The notes under the pieces were generated by a model. The model ran no database searches and was not told where the DNA came from. It was given only the letters and a program-made list of their open reading frames with translations. Positions 26,029-26,326 of a stretch of 26,326 bases of DNA are shown piece after piece (position 1 is the first letter of the stretch; each line of letters begins with the position of its first letter). A program made the position numbers and the translations under genes. The DNA comes from a virus, in IMG/VR virus record IMGVR_UViG_3300042924_001487, positions 1 through 26,326 of that record; one strand, written 5' to 3'.

Positions 26029-26326
26029 GACGCTGTACCGCTAATCTGCAACTCAGCGCCCATAATGGCGACCTTAACCGGATCGGTGCCGCTAATTTCG
26101 TACACACGGTCACGCAGTTTGGTCGTCATGCCGAGGCGACGGAAGATGGCGCGAGTGCCGTATTGGCCGATACGCCCCATAGATACCTGGCGCTCGCCGT
26201 TCCAAGTGTGGCCGCCGTCATCCGACCAACGCAGCATCAACTGCGGGTCAGCGCCAGTGGTGTAATCCACGTCCAAAATAATGTCTTGGCCGATTTCGGT
26301 TTGCAGGATTTGCGACAATTCGCTGC
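26025..26326 (-). CDS. Tail accessory/DNA stabilisation protein, P22 gp10-like, C-terminal part
   Basis: The frame is open to the right window edge, so only the last ~100 residues are seen. They read QLMLRWSDDGGHTWNGERQV, SMGRIGQYGTRAIFRRLGMT and RDRVYEISGTDPVKVAIMGA, the characteristic C-terminus of P22 gp10-type head-closure proteins that stabilise packaged DNA. A TTG at 26318 is an internal codon, not the start, because the frame continues upstream. The stop overlaps the next start as ATGA. Confidence 0.85.
   Translation of the reverse strand, partial: SELSQILQTEIGQDIILDVDYTTGADPQLMLRWSDDGGHTWNGERQVSMGRIGQYGTRAIFRRLGMTTKLRDRVYEISGTDPVKVAIMGAELQISGTAS

Overview
The window is part of a tailed double-stranded DNA phage (podovirus-like, P22-type virion genes) or a closely related prophage or metagenomic phage. 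There are no host housekeeping genes, rRNA or tRNA. Gene density is very high, with many 1-nt (TAATG) and 4-nt (ATGA) stop/start overlaps. The two window ends are both inside virion genes: the P22-like portal runs off the left edge and a P22 gp10-like tail accessory protein runs off the right edge. On a circular or permuted map, scaffold, coat and remaining head-completion genes would lie in the unseen part. I see no integrase, DNA polymerase or CI-type repressor. The host cannot be named.

Layout. (1) 1-5009, minus: packaging genes (small zinc-ribbon-like protein, small terminase, a lytic-transglycosylase-like protein, large terminase, four very small basic proteins, portal). (2) 5010-5812: an 800-bp non-coding control region with six related palindromes, further inverted repeats and promoters. 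(3) 5813-8873, plus: about 16 small genes, mostly of unknown function, including tandem acidic paralogues, with a type II hammerhead ribozyme between two of them, ended by a strong terminator. (4) 8895-13797, minus: replication and recombination operon (Erf annealing protein, YqaJ-like exonuclease, SF3-type helicase and small companions). A probable ~67-nt antisense RNA covers the helicase translation start. (5) 13831-13871: divergent promoters over one palindromic operator. (6) 13879-14942, plus: Cro-like regulator, unknown gene, VRR-NUC-like nuclease and a small gene. (7) 26326-14845, minus: tail accessory protein, fibre genes, small structural proteins, cupin-like protein, three ejection-type proteins, lysis cassette (holin-like membrane proteins, GH24 lysozyme), a metallopeptidase-like protein and a metallophosphoesterase.

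How it works together (inference): the Cro-like protein and the left early operon are switched from one operator. The early operon replicates and recombines the DNA. Late genes run leftward through assembly, ejection and lysis functions and collide with the short rightward operon at 14845-14942.

Most notable: at 23310-23857 an HNH homing-endonuclease gene has taken over the first 19 codons of a virion gene, and the intact virion gene directly downstream starts with a synonymously recoded copy of the same codons. This looks like a natural 'cut and rescue' homing element. Next in interest are the perfect type II hammerhead ribozyme (6621-6670), the antisense RNA over the helicase start, the palindrome cluster at 5329-5510, and a set of genes whose -10 boxes lie only 6-7 nt before the start codon, which implies leaderless mRNAs.
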